Assembly: GCA_014529385.2 (NCBI GenBank)
Contig: CM043946.1
Span: 33,686,558-33,750,557, forward strand
From: Adiantum capillus-veneris
Lineage: Eukaryota > Streptophyta > Polypodiopsida > Polypodiales > Pteridaceae
Direction: 5' to 3'
Length of the DNA stretch: 64,000 nt
Position numbers and translations under genes: made by a program. The notes below the pieces were generated by a model. That model worked only from the letters and a program-made list of their open reading frames with translations, did not search any database and had not been told where the DNA came from. The number at the start of each line of letters is the position of its first letter. Position 1 is the first letter of the stretch. Positions 62,641 through 64,000 of this stretch are shown here, piece by piece.

Positions 62641-64000
62641 ATACCCATACTCGACCCTACTCACCTCCCTCAGTCCTCCAGACCGTTCCAGGGAGTGACG
62701 TAGATCTATCTGCAGGTATGCCTCCCACTTGGGACCGACATTCAGATAGGACTCCGGCCTATCTCAAATGCCAACCCAAGGGGGTATATCTCTTCATTCA
62801 ATGATTCTATCCGCTTCTCATAATCAATCTGTCCTTGATAGCTTTCCGCACCCAAAATCGTGGTCCTTAGTCTTGGTTCTCTTGATCTTTAACTTGAGGA
62901 TCTGCTCTTGCTTTCTTGTCCTCCCTTGGTTCATGGCGATAACCCCTTTTTCCTGACAAGCACGCACGGCAGTTATCACTTTCCCCTAAGAAGAGGGATC
63001 TTGCAATCCTACCTGGTCTCGCTCGTCCCCGATTACCCATTTTTATCCCACTTAGTCCTAACGTTTAACATAAATTTTTTAAATCAACATCCGGCCATCT
63101 GACCCTCCGGATCCGCCCACCCACCGAACCATTTCATGAAAATCCCTTCCCGAGGTAGTACTTAACTACTACAAAATCAGGAAGACATTAGTCTATCAGA
63201 CATCATCAAACAACAAGCAGCATGCAATTTGTTGCATACCCTCGTTCAGGGAAATTCATATGGTTGTTCCCACCATATCTTTCTTTAGAAACTTTTAATT
63301 CATTTCCTTTTCTTTATCTACTATAACTAGCTTGTAACTAGTTTCCTAACTAATCATGCAACACATTTAGTTTCAACCAATTCATCTTGCCTCCCCATTC
63401 AGGCCAAGATAATCGGTTACAAGCCATCAAAATGGCAGCACCTTCACAATATTTCCCAGAATTAAGTGTTTGGGAAAGGCTCATCAAGTAATTTAATCAT
63501 TCCTTTCTAATCATTTTATTTTGAGAGGTATAGCACCATGTGGTGACAGATGCACATGATAGCCCCTATATTCCTAGCCTTTCCAGTTCCTTTTTAAGCA
63601 ACCAAGTCGAACAAATTTCCTTAATTAAATTCACATCATCCTCCCTGAGTATAACCTTATCATCTAACTATTGGCATCAGACCATACCCGGATTATGTCC
63701 GATTTCTAATAAAATACCGCGGGTACTTCACCTGACCAGGCAAAACTAAAACAAACCCATTCATCCCTTATCCCTCGGGTATGAATGACCTAGGTATAAC
63801 AACTTGCCGATTACGCTACCCTAGGTGAAAAGGGACAACCTCCGTCAAGCTCCCCAAGAGAATCCTCTCAATGGGCCGGCCTTTCAATCAAATTGACCCC
63901 AAGAAGATCCATCTTGATTTCCGGTCATTTCCAGACAATCTTCAAAATTCCTAGTTAAATCTATGTTTTGCAATGGGCTATCCCTATCACCTCTTGAGAA
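62641..64000. other. Unassigned right end of the window
   Basis: About 1.36 kb, pyrimidine-rich in parts, without a recognisable coding motif, repeat pair or RNA gene. It could be LTR or non-coding sequence of the gypsy fragment to the left, but there is no internal evidence for this. Confidence 0.35.

Overview
The window looks like nuclear DNA of a land plant with a large, repeat-dense genome. The evidence is plant-type Ty3/gypsy and Ty1/copia LTR retrotransposons primed by tRNA-Asp-like and initiator-Met-like sites, nested insertions with intact 5-bp target-site duplications (TSDs), many (CT)n/(GA)n microsatellites, and short GT-AG introns in the few gene remnants. An intron-bearing ParB-like plus N4/N6-type DNA methyltransferase gene suggests a non-seed plant such as a fern; that is inference. 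I found no intact host gene, tRNA, rRNA or CRISPR array.

Layout. 1-1,520: minus-strand gag-protease remnant. 1,934-2,507: solo LTR with TSD CTTCT. About 3.4-19.4 kb: a Tat-type gypsy element (T1) with a second RNase H domain. T1 is split inside that domain by a complete 8,955-bp element (E0, 8,826-17,780, TSD TGGAG). E0 has an uninterrupted 1,726-codon gag-protease frame but no reverse transcriptase, RNase H or integrase. 19.4-21.1 kb: fragments of another LTR. 21.1-23.0 kb: minus-strand gag remnant. 23.0-24.6 kb: three dispersed 30-50-bp palindromes with core GCGTTAACGC. 24,712-28,399: an 11-exon ParB-methyltransferase gene, phase-consistent throughout but with five in-frame stops.

28.9-36 kb holds microsatellites, a purine-rich stretch, a TACCAAA-rich array and two broken genes that each start just downstream of a long (CT)n tract. 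36.4-38.8 kb holds a protease remnant, an LTR-like repeat and two small tandem arrays.

38,836-55,415 is a composite minus-strand gypsy relic (E1) with an unusual inverted LTR pair at its 3' end. Its 3' LTR carries two later insertions: a solo LTR (39,838-40,618, TSD AGATG) and a 5.2-kb copia element (41,352-46,531, TSD AGTAC). The E1 leader has about seven degenerate units of roughly 285 bp, each centred on a 20-bp palindrome near ACATGGATCGCGATCCATGT. A second relic of the same family (E2) has four more units at 56.8-57.7 kb. 58,359-62,013 is a 5'-truncated minus-strand copia, followed by a gypsy RT fragment and about 1.4 kb that I cannot assign.

Most of the window is therefore layered retrotransposition (host element, then insertion, then insertion into that). 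E0 and the copia at 41.4 kb are the youngest layers by LTR similarity. E0 would depend on another element's polymerase. The ParB-methyltransferase pseudogene and its upstream palindromes are the least ordinary non-retroelement content.
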